This document shows positions 1 to 9,745 of a stretch of 64,000 bases of DNA, in pieces. Origin of the DNA: Nonomuraea jabiensis (lineage in GTDB: Bacteria > Actinomycetota > Actinomycetes > Streptosporangiales > Streptosporangiaceae). Position 1 is the first letter of the stretch, and every line of letters begins with the position of its first letter. The notes under the pieces are model-generated. The model ran no database searches and had not been told where the DNA came from. It worked only from the letters and a program-made list of their open reading frames with translations. The DNA lies in NCBI RefSeq assembly GCF_014204795.1, contig NZ_JACHMB010000001.1, forward strand, positions 12,676,501-12,740,500. Reading direction: 5' to 3'. Both the position numbers and the translations under genes were made by a program.

Positions 1-269
1 CCGACCGCCAGGGCGAGCTGAAGCGGCGCTTCGAGCTGCAGGCCGACTGCCTGTCCGGGGTGTTCCTCGGCAGCGTGTGGGCGTCGCTGCGGCGTGGCGA
101 GGACGACTGGGCGGCGCTGCTCGACGCCACCAGGGCCAGTGGCGACGAGGACGGCTACCGCAGCCACGGCAGGGGCGCCACCCGCGTCTACTGGCTCCAG
201 CGCGGCTACCGCGCCGTCTCCCCCTCCTCCTGCGACACCTGGTCCGCCCCCGCCGCCAGGGTGTCCTGA
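1..269 (+). CDS. Neutral zinc metallopeptidase (YpfJ type), C-terminal fragment
   Basis: The gene enters from the left edge and only its last 88 or so codons are present. The fragment contains ELQADCLSGVFLG followed by a short Trp/Arg-rich tail ending in a TGA stop. That ELQADC-type motif is characteristic of the C-terminal half of the putative neutral zinc metallopeptidase family (YpfJ, Pfam Zn_peptidase), where the Glu/Asp lies near the metal site; the HExxH part must lie outside the window. Family members are usually secreted or membrane-anchored. The 3' end overlaps the convergent TetR gene by 64 bases. The assignment rests on one motif and is fairly but not fully secure. Confidence 0.7.
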   Translation, partial: DRQGELKRRFELQADCLSGVFLGSVWASLRRGEDDWAALLDATRASGDEDGYRSHGRGATRVYWLQRGYRAVSPSSCDTWSAPAARVS

Positions 270-886
270 GCCTTCAGGCGCAGCCCCATCCCGTCGAGGA
301 TCAGCTGCAGCCCGCCCTCGAACGACAGGTCGCCCTGCGGGTCGCCCACCTCCGCCAGCCCCGCCATCAGCCGGGGATAGGCCGCCCGGAACTCCTCCAT
401 GTCCGGCATGCCGTCCTCGCCGTCCGTACGCGTCCGGTCGGCCTGCTCCTCCAGCACGAAGCCGGCCACGTAGGCGCTCACCGTGAACAGCCCCCGCGCC
501 GCGTCCCCGGCGCTGAACCCCGCCGCCTCCAGCCCCGCCATCGCCCGCTCCACCACGGCGAACAGGTCGGACGACGGCCGCGTGCCCGCCACCAGCTTGG
601 CCCCGTCGCGGTAGGAGTTGAGCAGCGCGCGGTCGGCGTGCGCGTAACCGGCGATCCACTCCCGCCACTTGCCCGGCTCCGTCAGCGTGGGGCGGGACGT
701 GTGCGCGGACATCATCGCCGCCGCCATCGCGTCCAGCAGCTCCTGCTTGTTCTTGAAGTGCCAGTAGAGGGCGGGGGCCTGCACGCCCAGCTCGCCCGCA
801 AGCCGGCGCAGCGTCAGCCCGTCGAGCCCGACCTCGTCGAGGAGCCGTAGCGCGGTAGCGACGATGGTGCCTTTTTCGAGTGCCAC
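206..886 (-). CDS. TetR family repressor of the adjacent ABC exporter
   Basis: About 226 residues from a GTG start. The N-terminal helix-turn-helix reads LTLRRLAGELGVQAPALYWHF, typical of TetR, followed by an all-helical ligand domain of the tetracycline-repressor C-terminal type. A longer frame exists upstream, but the GTG is preferred because family members begin just before the first helix and because the longer version would run through the operator and into the divergent gene. It is transcribed divergently from an ABC exporter operon, and a perfect 13-bp inverted repeat lies between the two starts. It therefore probably represses both itself and the exporter, with release by the exported compound. 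The ligand is unknown. Confidence 0.9.
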   Translation of the reverse strand: MALEKGTIVATALRLLDEVGLDGLTLRRLAGELGVQAPALYWHFKNKQELLDAMAAAMMSAHTSRPTLTEPGKWREWIAGYAHADRALLNSYRDGAKLVAGTRPSSDLFAVVERAMAGLEAAGFSAGDAARGLFTVSAYVAGFVLEEQADRTRTDGEDGMPDMEEFRAAYPRLMAGLAEVGDPQGDLSFEGGLQLILDGMGLRLKAQDTLAAGADQVSQEEGETAR

Positions 887-916
887 GGTTGACAGCTTAA
901 CAACGTTCAATGCACC

Positions 917-946
917 CTTAACGCTGTTAGATTTAACAGCGTTAAG
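917..946. promoter_or_regulatory. TetR operator palindrome
   Basis: A perfect inverted repeat has arms CTTAACGCTGTTA (917-929) and its reverse complement (934-946), separated by 4 bases. Its right end runs directly into the AAGGAGG ribosome-binding site (944-950) of the ABC ATPase gene. A related degenerate motif (TTAACAACGTTCAA, about 897-910) lies closer to the repressor start and may be a second, weaker site. Confidence 0.85.
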
Positions 947-956
947 GAGGGTCTTC

Positions 957-1874
957 ATGATCCACGCTGAGGGATTACGCAAACGGTACGGGGACACCGA
1001 GGCGCTCAAGGGCATCGACTTGGACGTCCCGGCCGGCACCGTCTGCGGCCTGCTGGGGCCGAACGGCGCGGGCAAGACCACCGCCGTACGCATCCTCACC
1101 ACGCTCCTGCGCCCCGACGCCGGCCGCGCCGAGGTCGCCGGGCTGGACGTCGTGCGCGACGCGGCCCGGCTGCGCTTCCGCATCGGCCTGGCCGGGCAGC
1201 ACGCGGCGGTCGACGAGCTGCTGACCGGGCGGCGCAACCTGGAGCTGTTCGGGCGGCTCTACCACCTGAGCAGGGCCGAGGCGCGGCGCAGGGCGGTCGA
1301 GCTGCTGGAGCGGTTCGAGCTGGCCGAGGCGGGACAGCGGCCGGTCAAGGAGTATTCGGGGGGCATGCGGCGCCGGCTCGACCTGGCGGCGAGCCTGATC
1401 GTGTCGCCGCCGGTGCTGTTCATGGACGAGCCGACCGCCGGGCTCGACCCGCGCAGCCGGATGCGGCTCTGGGAGCTGCTGCTCGACCTGGTGAAGGAGG
1501 GCACGACGCTGCTGCTGACCACCCAGTACCTGGACGAGGCCGACCGGCTCGCGGACCAGATCGTGGTGCTGAGGGAGGGCGTGGTGGCCGCCGCGGGGTC
1601 ACCGGCCGCGCTGAAGAGGCAGGTCGGCGGCGATCGGGTGCAGGTCGTCTTCCGGGAGCCGGGGGACGTGGAGGCGGGGCTGCGGCTGCTGCGCGGCGCC
1701 GGCTCCCCGGCGATCGAGAGCGCCGAGGGGCGGCAGGTGACCGTGCCCGCCGCCGACGGCGCGCAGTCGCTCGTCCGCATCGCCGGCGCGCTGGACGCGG
1801 CCGGCATCCCCGTGGAGGACCTGGCGCTGCGGCGGCCCACCCTCGACGAGGTCTTCCTCCACCTGACGGCCTGA
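957..1874 (+). CDS. ABC exporter ATP-binding subunit (DrrA type)
   Basis: 305 residues. The Walker A motif GPNGAGKTT is at about residues 38-46, the signature SGGMRRRLDLA follows, and the Walker B is VLFMDEPTAGLDP. The extended C-terminal domain ending in RRPTLDEVFLHLT matches daunorubicin-resistance (DrrA/NodI-like) exporter ATPases. ATG 957 is chosen because AAGGAGG sits 6 bases upstream; the upstream extension of the frame overlaps the operator. The permease follows after 15 bases, so the two form an export pump, probably for an antibiotic or other hydrophobic compound, under the divergent TetR repressor. Confidence 0.95.
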   Translation: MIHAEGLRKRYGDTEALKGIDLDVPAGTVCGLLGPNGAGKTTAVRILTTLLRPDAGRAEVAGLDVVRDAARLRFRIGLAGQHAAVDELLTGRRNLELFGRLYHLSRAEARRRAVELLERFELAEAGQRPVKEYSGGMRRRLDLAASLIVSPPVLFMDEPTAGLDPRSRMRLWELLLDLVKEGTTLLLTTQYLDEADRLADQIVVLREGVVAAAGSPAALKRQVGGDRVQVVFREPGDVEAGLRLLRGAGSPAIESAEGRQVTVPAADGAQSLVRIAGALDAAGIPVEDLALRRPTLDEVFLHLTA

Positions 1875-1889
1875 GAAGGAGCCGGAGAG

Positions 1890-2690
1890 ATGTACGAGAC
1901 GCTGCGCTGGACTTTGAACGACTCCCTCACCATCGCCGGCCGCACCTACTCGCGGCTGAGGGCCCAGCCGGGCGAGATCGCGGGATTCCTGGTGTTCCCG
2001 GTGATCATGACCGTGCTGTTCGGCTACGTCTTCGGCAGCGCGATCACCCTGCCGGGCGGCGGCGACTACCGCGACTACCTCATGCCCGGCATCTTCATGC
2101 AGGTCATGGCCATGACGGCGACCTCGGCCGCCACCACCGTGGGCGAGGACATGGCCCGCGGGATCATCGACAGGTTCCGCGCCCAGCCCATCGCCCGCAG
2201 CGCCGTGCTGGTCGGGCGGAGCGTGGCCGACCTGTCGATGCACCTGCTGTCGCTGTCGGCCATGGTGCTGACAGGAGTGCTGCTGGCCGGGTGGCGGGCG
2301 CACGGCAGCCTGGGGGCGACGGCGGCGGGGTTCGGGCTGCTGGCGCTCTTCGGGTTCGCGATGATCTGGGTGGGCACGTACATCGGCCTGTGGATCCGGA
2401 GCGGGGCGCAGGCGGACGCGGCCACCTTCGGCTGGCTGTTCCCGATGACGTTCCTGGCCAACACGTTCGTCCCCATCGAGGGGCTGCCGGCCTGGCTCAA
2501 GCCCGTCGCCGACTGGAACCCCATGAGCGCCGTCGTGGCCGCCGCCCGCACCCTGTTCGGCAACCCCACCTCGGTCTCCTCGGCCTGGCCGCTCCGGCAC
2601 CCGGTGGCCGCCAGCCTGATCTGGTCGGTGGCGATCCTCGCGGTGTTCCTGCCGCTGGCCGTCCACCGCTACCGGACGTTGTCCCGATGA
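1890..2690 (+). CDS. ABC-2 type exporter permease (DrrB type)
   Basis: 266 residues with about six predicted membrane segments. The N-terminal half carries the ABC-2 signature region around MPGIFMQVMAMTATSAATTVGEDMARG cut by a loop with RFRAQPIARSAVLVGR, as in DrrB-like permeases. A GAAGGAG-like ribosome-binding site precedes ATG 1890. It is the membrane partner of the preceding ATPase, in the same transcript, and the operon ends in a strong hairpin terminator just after the stop. The substrate cannot be told from sequence. Confidence 0.93.
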   Translation: MYETLRWTLNDSLTIAGRTYSRLRAQPGEIAGFLVFPVIMTVLFGYVFGSAITLPGGGDYRDYLMPGIFMQVMAMTATSAATTVGEDMARGIIDRFRAQPIARSAVLVGRSVADLSMHLLSLSAMVLTGVLLAGWRAHGSLGATAAGFGLLALFGFAMIWVGTYIGLWIRSGAQADAATFGWLFPMTFLANTFVPIEGLPAWLKPVADWNPMSAVVAAARTLFGNPTSVSSAWPLRHPVAASLIWSVAILAVFLPLAVHRYRTLSR

Positions 2691-2691
2691 C

Positions 2692-2733
2692 GAAGAGCCG
2701 CCCGGCGGGGGTTGTCCCGCCGGGCGGCTCTTC
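2692..2733 (+). terminator. Terminator of the ABC exporter operon
   Basis: A perfect 18-bp inverted repeat (2692-2709 and 2716-2733, 6-base loop) begins 2 bases after the permease stop codon and is followed by a short T-rich stretch. The stem is very GC-rich, with GAAGAG/CTCTTC at its base. Confidence 0.9.
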
Positions 2734-2820
2734 TCTGTGTCGGGTGGTTCCCCCGATACGGGCGCGTGAGGATCGCACCCCACCCCCGGCTTCAACGAGC
2801 GGCCAAGGGTTCCCGGCCCC

Positions 2821-2841
2821 CGCGCGGCTCATGACCGCGCG
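2821..2841 (-). terminator. Possible terminator of the aconitase gene
   Basis: An inverted repeat CGCGCGG (2821-2827) / CCGCGCG (2835-2841) with a 7-base loop begins 14 bases past the aconitase stop on the minus strand. It has no T tract, which is common for actinomycete terminators. The 120 bases between the two convergent genes hold nothing else. Confidence 0.5.
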
Positions 2842-2854
2842 CGAGCCCGGGAAG

Positions 2855-5617
<2,763 letters not shown>

Positions 5618-5687
5618 GGTGATTCGCCTCCTCCATCAGACATTTGCTCAGACCAAATCCTGCCGCACTCTTCGCACGACCAGCACG

Positions 5688-5706
5688 TTAGGTGACCCTA
5701 ACTGGC
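5688..5706. promoter_or_regulatory. Candidate iron box (DtxR/IdeR/DmdR-like) upstream of acnA
   Basis: The sequence TTAGGTGACCCTAAC matches the core TTAGGTnAnnCTAAC of the 19-bp DtxR/IdeR iron box, but the outer right end departs from the consensus (about 12 of 19 positions agree by eye). It is also a palindrome in its own right, GTTAGG-TGAC-CCTAAC (5687-5702). It lies about 70 bases upstream of the aconitase start, within the likely promoter region. Confidence 0.4.
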
Positions 5707-5723
5707 GAGCTCCGCGGCGGATG

Positions 5724-5764
5724 TCTCGACGTCAAGATATCCCTAGGTTATCTCGACATCAAGT
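5724..5764. promoter_or_regulatory. Tandem 14-bp dyads between acnA and the YdjM-like gene
   Basis: Two copies of a near-palindrome lie 27 bases apart: TCTCGACGTCAAGA (5724-5737, one mismatch from a perfect dyad) and TCTCGACATCAAGT (5751-5764). The flanks ATATC and TTATC are also shared in part. The second copy touches the stop codon of the YdjM-like gene. The spacing, close to whole helical turns, suggests cooperative binding by a dimeric regulator of acnA. The regulator is unknown. Confidence 0.55.
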
Positions 5765-6492
5765 TAAGTGGGTGCCAGCCGCCAGAACAGCAGGCCGACG
5801 ATGGCCACCGACAGGATCGGCGCGAGGATCTTCTGCTCGAACTTCTTGCCGGTCTTGATGCCGATCTTCCACGGCAGCAGGAACTTGACCCCCAGCGGCC
5901 ACAGCACCGGACAGCCCCGTTCGGTCATGCAGTCGCCGACGACATGGATGAGGCAGCCGATCGCCACCGCGAGCCCCAGCCAGGCGTAGCCCACGCCGAG
6001 CGAGAGGAAGACGGCGTAGAGGCCGGCGGTCAGCCCGATGTTGACCATCGCGGAGCCCGCCTTGTTGCCGGGGATGCCGACGCCGATCGCCCGCAGGGCC
6101 AGGCCGATGAGCAGCACGACCATGATGTCGCGCCCGATGGGATAGGTGTTGGCCAGCCAGTGGGCCCCGAATCCGAGCGCCACCGCGAACGCCAGCGAGT
6201 GGGTCGCCCCGCGGTGGCCGCCGCTGATCCAGCACACGGCCTTGCTGATCAACCACGTGATCGGCCCGAACGTCTGCGCGATCGTCGCGCTCGGGTGGTC
6301 GAGGTCGGGCAGCATCGCGGCGCCCGCGCAGATGATGGCTCCGGCGATCAGCTCCGCCGGGCTGAGCGCGGTGGCCATGATTCCCGTCTCGACGAACCGG
6401 GACGACTCGTTCAGCAACGGAAGTGCGGCGAGAGGCGGCGCCAGCCCCAGCCAGGCGATGGCCCCGGTCATCGCATGCGTGTGCCCCATCAT
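5764..6492 (-). CDS. YdjM-like metal-dependent membrane hydrolase family protein
   Basis: 242 residues. It starts MMGHTHAMTGAIAWLG, has about five membrane segments, and carries the conserved PDLDHP and HRGATHS motifs, with histidines and aspartates clustered as in the YdjM/LexA-regulated inner membrane protein family (Pfam YdjM). Members are thought to be membrane-bound metal-dependent hydrolases, but no reaction is established. It lies upstream of acnA on the same strand with 146 bases between them that hold regulatory palindromes, so the two are probably separate transcripts. Confidence 0.85.
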   Translation of the reverse strand: MMGHTHAMTGAIAWLGLAPPLAALPLLNESSRFVETGIMATALSPAELIAGAIICAGAAMLPDLDHPSATIAQTFGPITWLISKAVCWISGGHRGATHSLAFAVALGFGAHWLANTYPIGRDIMVVLLIGLALRAIGVGIPGNKAGSAMVNIGLTAGLYAVFLSLGVGYAWLGLAVAIGCLIHVVGDCMTERGCPVLWPLGVKFLLPWKIGIKTGKKFEQKILAPILSVAIVGLLFWRLAPT

Positions 6493-6560
6493 GATCCGGA
6501 CTGTACGGCAAAGAATCTCTTTACGCGCCGAGACCCGCCTGGCGACAGCCCCGCAAACGC

Positions 6561-6623
6561 AGACGAGGCCGTCTCCGCGGCGACAGCACCCCCCAGCCCT
6601 GCCGACGCGGAACGACCTCGTCT
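6561..6623. repeat. Long imperfect hairpin in a divergent intergenic region
   Basis: AGACGAGGCCGTCTCCGCG (6561-6579) pairs with the complementary arm 6606-6623 (CGCGGAACGACCTCGTCT), with one G-T type mismatch and a one-base bulge. About 26 bases, rich in C, form the loop. It lies between the divergent YdjM-like and PadR genes, where neither gene ends, so it is not an obvious terminator. Around it (6493-6704) no gene is supported. Confidence 0.55.
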
Positions 6624-6704
6624 GCTCTAGATAACGAGGCTTTCCTCAATCCTGTTCCCGGATTCCGCAACTTTTTCGTGATCTGGCTCACTCCGGCACC
6701 GGGC

Positions 6705-6733
6705 TTGCGAACGACATACTGTCGATATATCTT
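6705..6733 (+). promoter_or_regulatory. Promoter and likely autoregulatory site of the PadR gene
   Basis: TTGCGA (6705-6710) and TATCTT (6728-6733) are spaced by 17 bases. The -10 element overlaps the perfect palindrome GATATATC (6724-6731), and a related ACGATATAG lies at 6755-6762. ATAT-rich dyads of this kind are typical PadR operators, so autorepression is likely. A second reading uses TTGACA (6733-6738) with GATATA 17 bases downstream. Confidence 0.5.
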
Positions 6734-6770
6734 TGACACATCGAGAACCGATCACGATATAGGGGGAGAA

Positions 6771-7514
6771 ATGGATTCCGCACAGGCAGCAGGCGGGCAC
6801 TGGCCCGGCGCGCACGAGTACCGGCAGGCGGCCCGCGAGGCCAAGCAGGCCGCCCGCGAGGCGTTCAGGGCCGTTTCCGAGGCCTTCGACGAAATGGGCG
6901 GCCGCCGCCACCGCCATCACGAGCACCACCATCACGAGCACCGCCAGCGCGGCAGGCGCGGCCCCGGGCCCTTCCCGTTCGACTGGGGGCGCGGCCCCTG
7001 GGGCGGCCCCGGCGGGCCGTGGGGCGGCCAGCGGGGCTGGGGCGGCCGGGGCCGCAAGGCCAAGCGGGGCGACGTACGCGCCGCGATCCTGGCCCTGCTC
7101 CAGGAGGAGCCGCGCAACGGCTACCAGATCATCCAGGAGATCGCCGAGCGCAGCGAGGGCGGCTGGAAGCCCAGCCCGGGCGCCGTCTACCCGGCGCTGC
7201 AGCAGCTCACCGACGAGGGCCTGGTGATCTCGGAGGAGAGCGAGGGCCGCAAGACCTTCCGCCTCACCGAGGCGGGGCGCAACTACATCGAGGCGCACGC
7301 GGACGAGGTCCGGGCCCCGTGGGACGAGATGCGTCCGGACATCGACGACAACACCGCCGATCTCTGGCACATCGCCCGGCAGTCGGCCTTCGCCATGATG
7401 CAGGTTTTGCAGACCGGGAACGACGCACAAATCCGAGAAGCGCGTAAGACTCTTATAGAGACCCGGCGCAAGCTCTACCAGATCCTGGCGGACGACGAAC
7501 CGGGCGAGGAGTGA
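6771..7514 (+). CDS. PadR family regulator with a His- and Gly-rich N-terminal arm
   Basis: 247 residues. The C-terminal two-thirds carry a PadR winged helix: RAAILALLQEEPRNGYQI, then KPSPGAVYPALQQLTDEGLV, and then a dimerisation helix. Residues 25-95 form a long arm with repeated Ala-Arg-Glu helices, a histidine cluster (HRHHEHHHHEHR, about residues 45-56) and a Gly/Trp/Pro-rich stretch. ATG 6771 is chosen because GGGGGAG lies just upstream; an upstream in-frame start would swallow the promoter. It overlaps the next gene by 4 bases. The His arm may bind metal, but this is inference. Confidence 0.9.
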   Translation: MDSAQAAGGHWPGAHEYRQAAREAKQAAREAFRAVSEAFDEMGGRRHRHHEHHHHEHRQRGRRGPGPFPFDWGRGPWGGPGGPWGGQRGWGGRGRKAKRGDVRAAILALLQEEPRNGYQIIQEIAERSEGGWKPSPGAVYPALQQLTDEGLVISEESEGRKTFRLTEAGRNYIEAHADEVRAPWDEMRPDIDDNTADLWHIARQSAFAMMQVLQTGNDAQIREARKTLIETRRKLYQILADDEPGEE

Positions 7515-8083
7515 GCGCGAGCTTCCGGAAGGATTCGGGATCAGGTATGGACTCGCACGACCTTCGCATCGGCGACGCCGAGCGTGAGCAGACGATGGCC
7601 GTCCTGCGCGAGCACTTCGCGCAGGGCCGCCTGACCCACGAAGAGCTGGACGAGCGACTCGACCAGACGCTGGCCTCGAAGACGGCCCGTGACCTGGCCA
7701 AGGTGACGGCCGACCTGCCGGGCGCCCACCAGCAGGTGCCCGGCTACCGCGATCCCCTTCCCCAGTACGGCATGGGCGACTGGAAGGACGCGATGGCCGC
7801 GCACCGGCACCAGGTGCAGTCGATGCACCAGGCCCAGCGCGACATGCGGCACTCCATGCACCAGGCTCACCGGGAGATGCGCCGTCAGTGGCGCGAGCAG
7901 CGCGGCAACCAGCCGTGGCGGCACCACCATCGCGGGCCGCACCCGTTCCTGGGCGTGCTGTTCGTGTTCATGGTGCTGGGGCTGATCTTCGGCGGGTTCG
8001 GGATCTTCAAGGTGCTCCTCGTGGTGTGGCTGGGAGCCATGCTGTTCGGCCTCGTCCACCGGCGCTTCCACCACCGGCGCTGA
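7511..8083 (+). CDS. DUF1707 (SHOCT-like) membrane protein
   Basis: 190 residues from GTG 7511, which overlaps the PadR stop by 4 bases; an alternative ATG at 7548 gives MDSHDLRIGDAERE, the usual family start. The N-terminal DUF1707 domain (about residues 13-65) includes REHFAQGRLTHEELDERLDQ. A Met/His/Gln/Arg-rich middle follows (HRHQVQSMHQAQRDMRHSMHQ cut across residues 80-110), then two membrane helices and a basic His/Arg tail. Genes of this type are often paired with PadR regulators in actinomycetes. Function is unknown; an envelope or membrane-stress role is plausible. Confidence 0.88.
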   Translation: MSASFRKDSGSGMDSHDLRIGDAEREQTMAVLREHFAQGRLTHEELDERLDQTLASKTARDLAKVTADLPGAHQQVPGYRDPLPQYGMGDWKDAMAAHRHQVQSMHQAQRDMRHSMHQAHREMRRQWREQRGNQPWRHHHRGPHPFLGVLFVFMVLGLIFGGFGIFKVLLVVWLGAMLFGLVHRRFHHRR

Positions 8084-8170
8084 CGGTCCGCCCAGATCGT
8101 TTTGGGCCTTGACCCTGTCAGGGGCTCATTTCATGATCGGGGCGGATCTTCAGAGTCGAAGGGACGCCGC

Positions 8171-8851
8171 ATGACCCAGCAGGGCGCTCCGGCCCGCCGC
8201 ACGAACCCGTTCGCCGCCGTCGCCCCAGCCGACGGCCTTGCCCTGGACGTGCCGGAGTACCAAGCCGGTTTCGACCGCGACCACGCGATCTGCCCCGAAC
8301 CGATGTGGAAGCTGGAGCGGGCCCAGCACTTCTACGAGCCCGACGTGGCGAGCTGGCGGGCCATGATGGACGGCGACTGGGAGCGCTCCCTGGCCCTGAC
8401 CGCGCGCATGGCGGCGACCGTGGCCGACTATTTCCGGCACCGCGTCCCGGTCAGGCGGGTGCGGGTCGTCGAGTTCCCGATCACCTCGTACCTGCAGTGG
8501 GAGATGCACGTGCTGGCCCTGCGCGCCAGGGCCGGCTCCCCGTGCCGGGTGGTGCCGGCGGAGCGGGTGGCCGGCCTCGACCCGATGCCGGAGCTGGTGA
8601 TCTTCTCTCCGTCCCTGATGTACGAGGTGCTGTACGACCGGTACGGCGGGGGCATGGGCGGGCGGCGGATCACCGATCCCGCGGTCGTGGGGCCGTGCCT
8701 GCGGACGGTCCAGGAGCTGTTCGCCGAGGGGGAGAACGTGCTCGACTTCTACGAGCGGGAGATCGTGCCGCTGCCGCCGCCGCAGGTCACCGACGAGATG
8801 CGGGCCGCGCTGCCCGCCTACGCGCACCGTACCGAGGAGTTCCGGGTCTGA
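8171..8851 (+). CDS. DUF6879 family protein
   Basis: 226 residues. Start ATG 8171 is chosen because GAAGGGA lies upstream. After a 45-residue unstructured lead, the body matches the DUF6879 pattern: KLERAQHFYEPDVASWRAM, an Arg-rich VRRVRVVEFPITSYLQWEMH core and a C-terminal FYEREIVPLPPP. DUF6879 proteins are common, mostly in multiple copies, in Streptosporangiales and Streptomyces, usually next to small XRE-type regulators; none is present here. Function is not established. The gene stands alone, convergent with the importer operon. Confidence 0.75.
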   Translation: MTQQGAPARRTNPFAAVAPADGLALDVPEYQAGFDRDHAICPEPMWKLERAQHFYEPDVASWRAMMDGDWERSLALTARMAATVADYFRHRVPVRRVRVVEFPITSYLQWEMHVLALRARAGSPCRVVPAERVAGLDPMPELVIFSPSLMYEVLYDRYGGGMGGRRITDPAVVGPCLRTVQELFAEGENVLDFYEREIVPLPPPQVTDEMRAALPAYAHRTEEFRV

Positions 8852-8869
8852 CCGCCCCCTTCTCTCCGC

Positions 8870-9745
8870 TCAGCAGGCCGGGAGCCGGGCGCACGCCACG
8901 AGGTGGCCGGGTTCGGCCTCCAGCAGCGCTCCCGTGCCGCCGCGCTCGTGGTAGAGGCAGGTCTCCACGGGCGTGGCGTCGTCCCAGGCCCGGTTCAGGC
9001 GCGGCACGGCCGACAGCAGCTCGCGGGTGTACGGGTGCAGCGGATCGCCGAAGACCTTGTCCGTCAGCCCCATCTCGACCACGCTCCCCCGGCGCAGCAC
9101 CACCGTGCGTTCGGCGAGGTAGTTGCCGAGCGAGAGGTCGTGCGTGATGTAGAGCACGCCGAGGCCCCGGGTCTTCAGCTCGGCGAGCAGGTTGAGCACG
9201 TCGATGCGGGTGGAGGCGTCCAGCATGCTGGTGATCTCGTCGGCCACCAGCAGCTTGATGTCCAGCAGCAGCGCTCGGGCGATGAGCAGGCGCTGGAGCT
9301 GGCCGCCGCTGAGCTGGTGCGGATACTTGCCGAGCACCTGGTCGGGATTGAGCCGCACGTCGCGCAGGGACGCCGCGACCCGGCCGGCCCACTCGGCCGC
9401 CGGGACGGACGGGTAGTACGACTCCTTGATCAGGTCGAACACCCGGTCGGCCTTGAACACCGGGTTGAACGAGCTGAACGGGTCCTGGAAGATGCCCTGG
9501 ATGTGGCGGTAGTACTGCTTGCCGCCGCGCACGGGCCGCCCGTCGAAGGTGATCGTGCCGCTGGTGACCGGGTTCAGGCCGAGGATCATCCGGCCGATCG
9601 TGCTCTTGCCGCTGCCGCTCTCCCCGATGAGGGAGACGACCTCGCCGGGCACGACCTCGAAGCTCACGTTCCGTACGGCCGCGACGCTCCTGCCGCCGAA
9701 CGCGCCGATCCTGAATTCCTTGGTGACCTCGTCGAGTTTCAGCAT
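8870..9745 (-). CDS. ABC importer ATP-binding protein (DppF/OppF type)
   Basis: 291 residues, the last gene of the importer operon. The Walker A motif is GESGSGKST, the signature is LSGGQLQRLLIARAL, and the Walker B is LLVADEITSMLDAST. The C-terminal region has the usual oligopeptide-transporter extension with ETCLYHE and cysteines. ATG 9745 overlaps the stop of the preceding ATPase gene in a TGATG junction, so translation is probably coupled. The upstream frame extension (to 9811) is not needed. It forms a heterodimer with the second ATPase to energise import. Confidence 0.95.
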   Translation of the reverse strand: MLKLDEVTKEFRIGAFGGRSVAAVRNVSFEVVPGEVVSLIGESGSGKSTIGRMILGLNPVTSGTITFDGRPVRGGKQYYRHIQGIFQDPFSSFNPVFKADRVFDLIKESYYPSVPAAEWAGRVAASLRDVRLNPDQVLGKYPHQLSGGQLQRLLIARALLLDIKLLVADEITSMLDASTRIDVLNLLAELKTRGLGVLYITHDLSLGNYLAERTVVLRRGSVVEMGLTDKVFGDPLHPYTRELLSAVPRLNRAWDDATPVETCLYHERGGTGALLEAEPGHLVACARLPAC

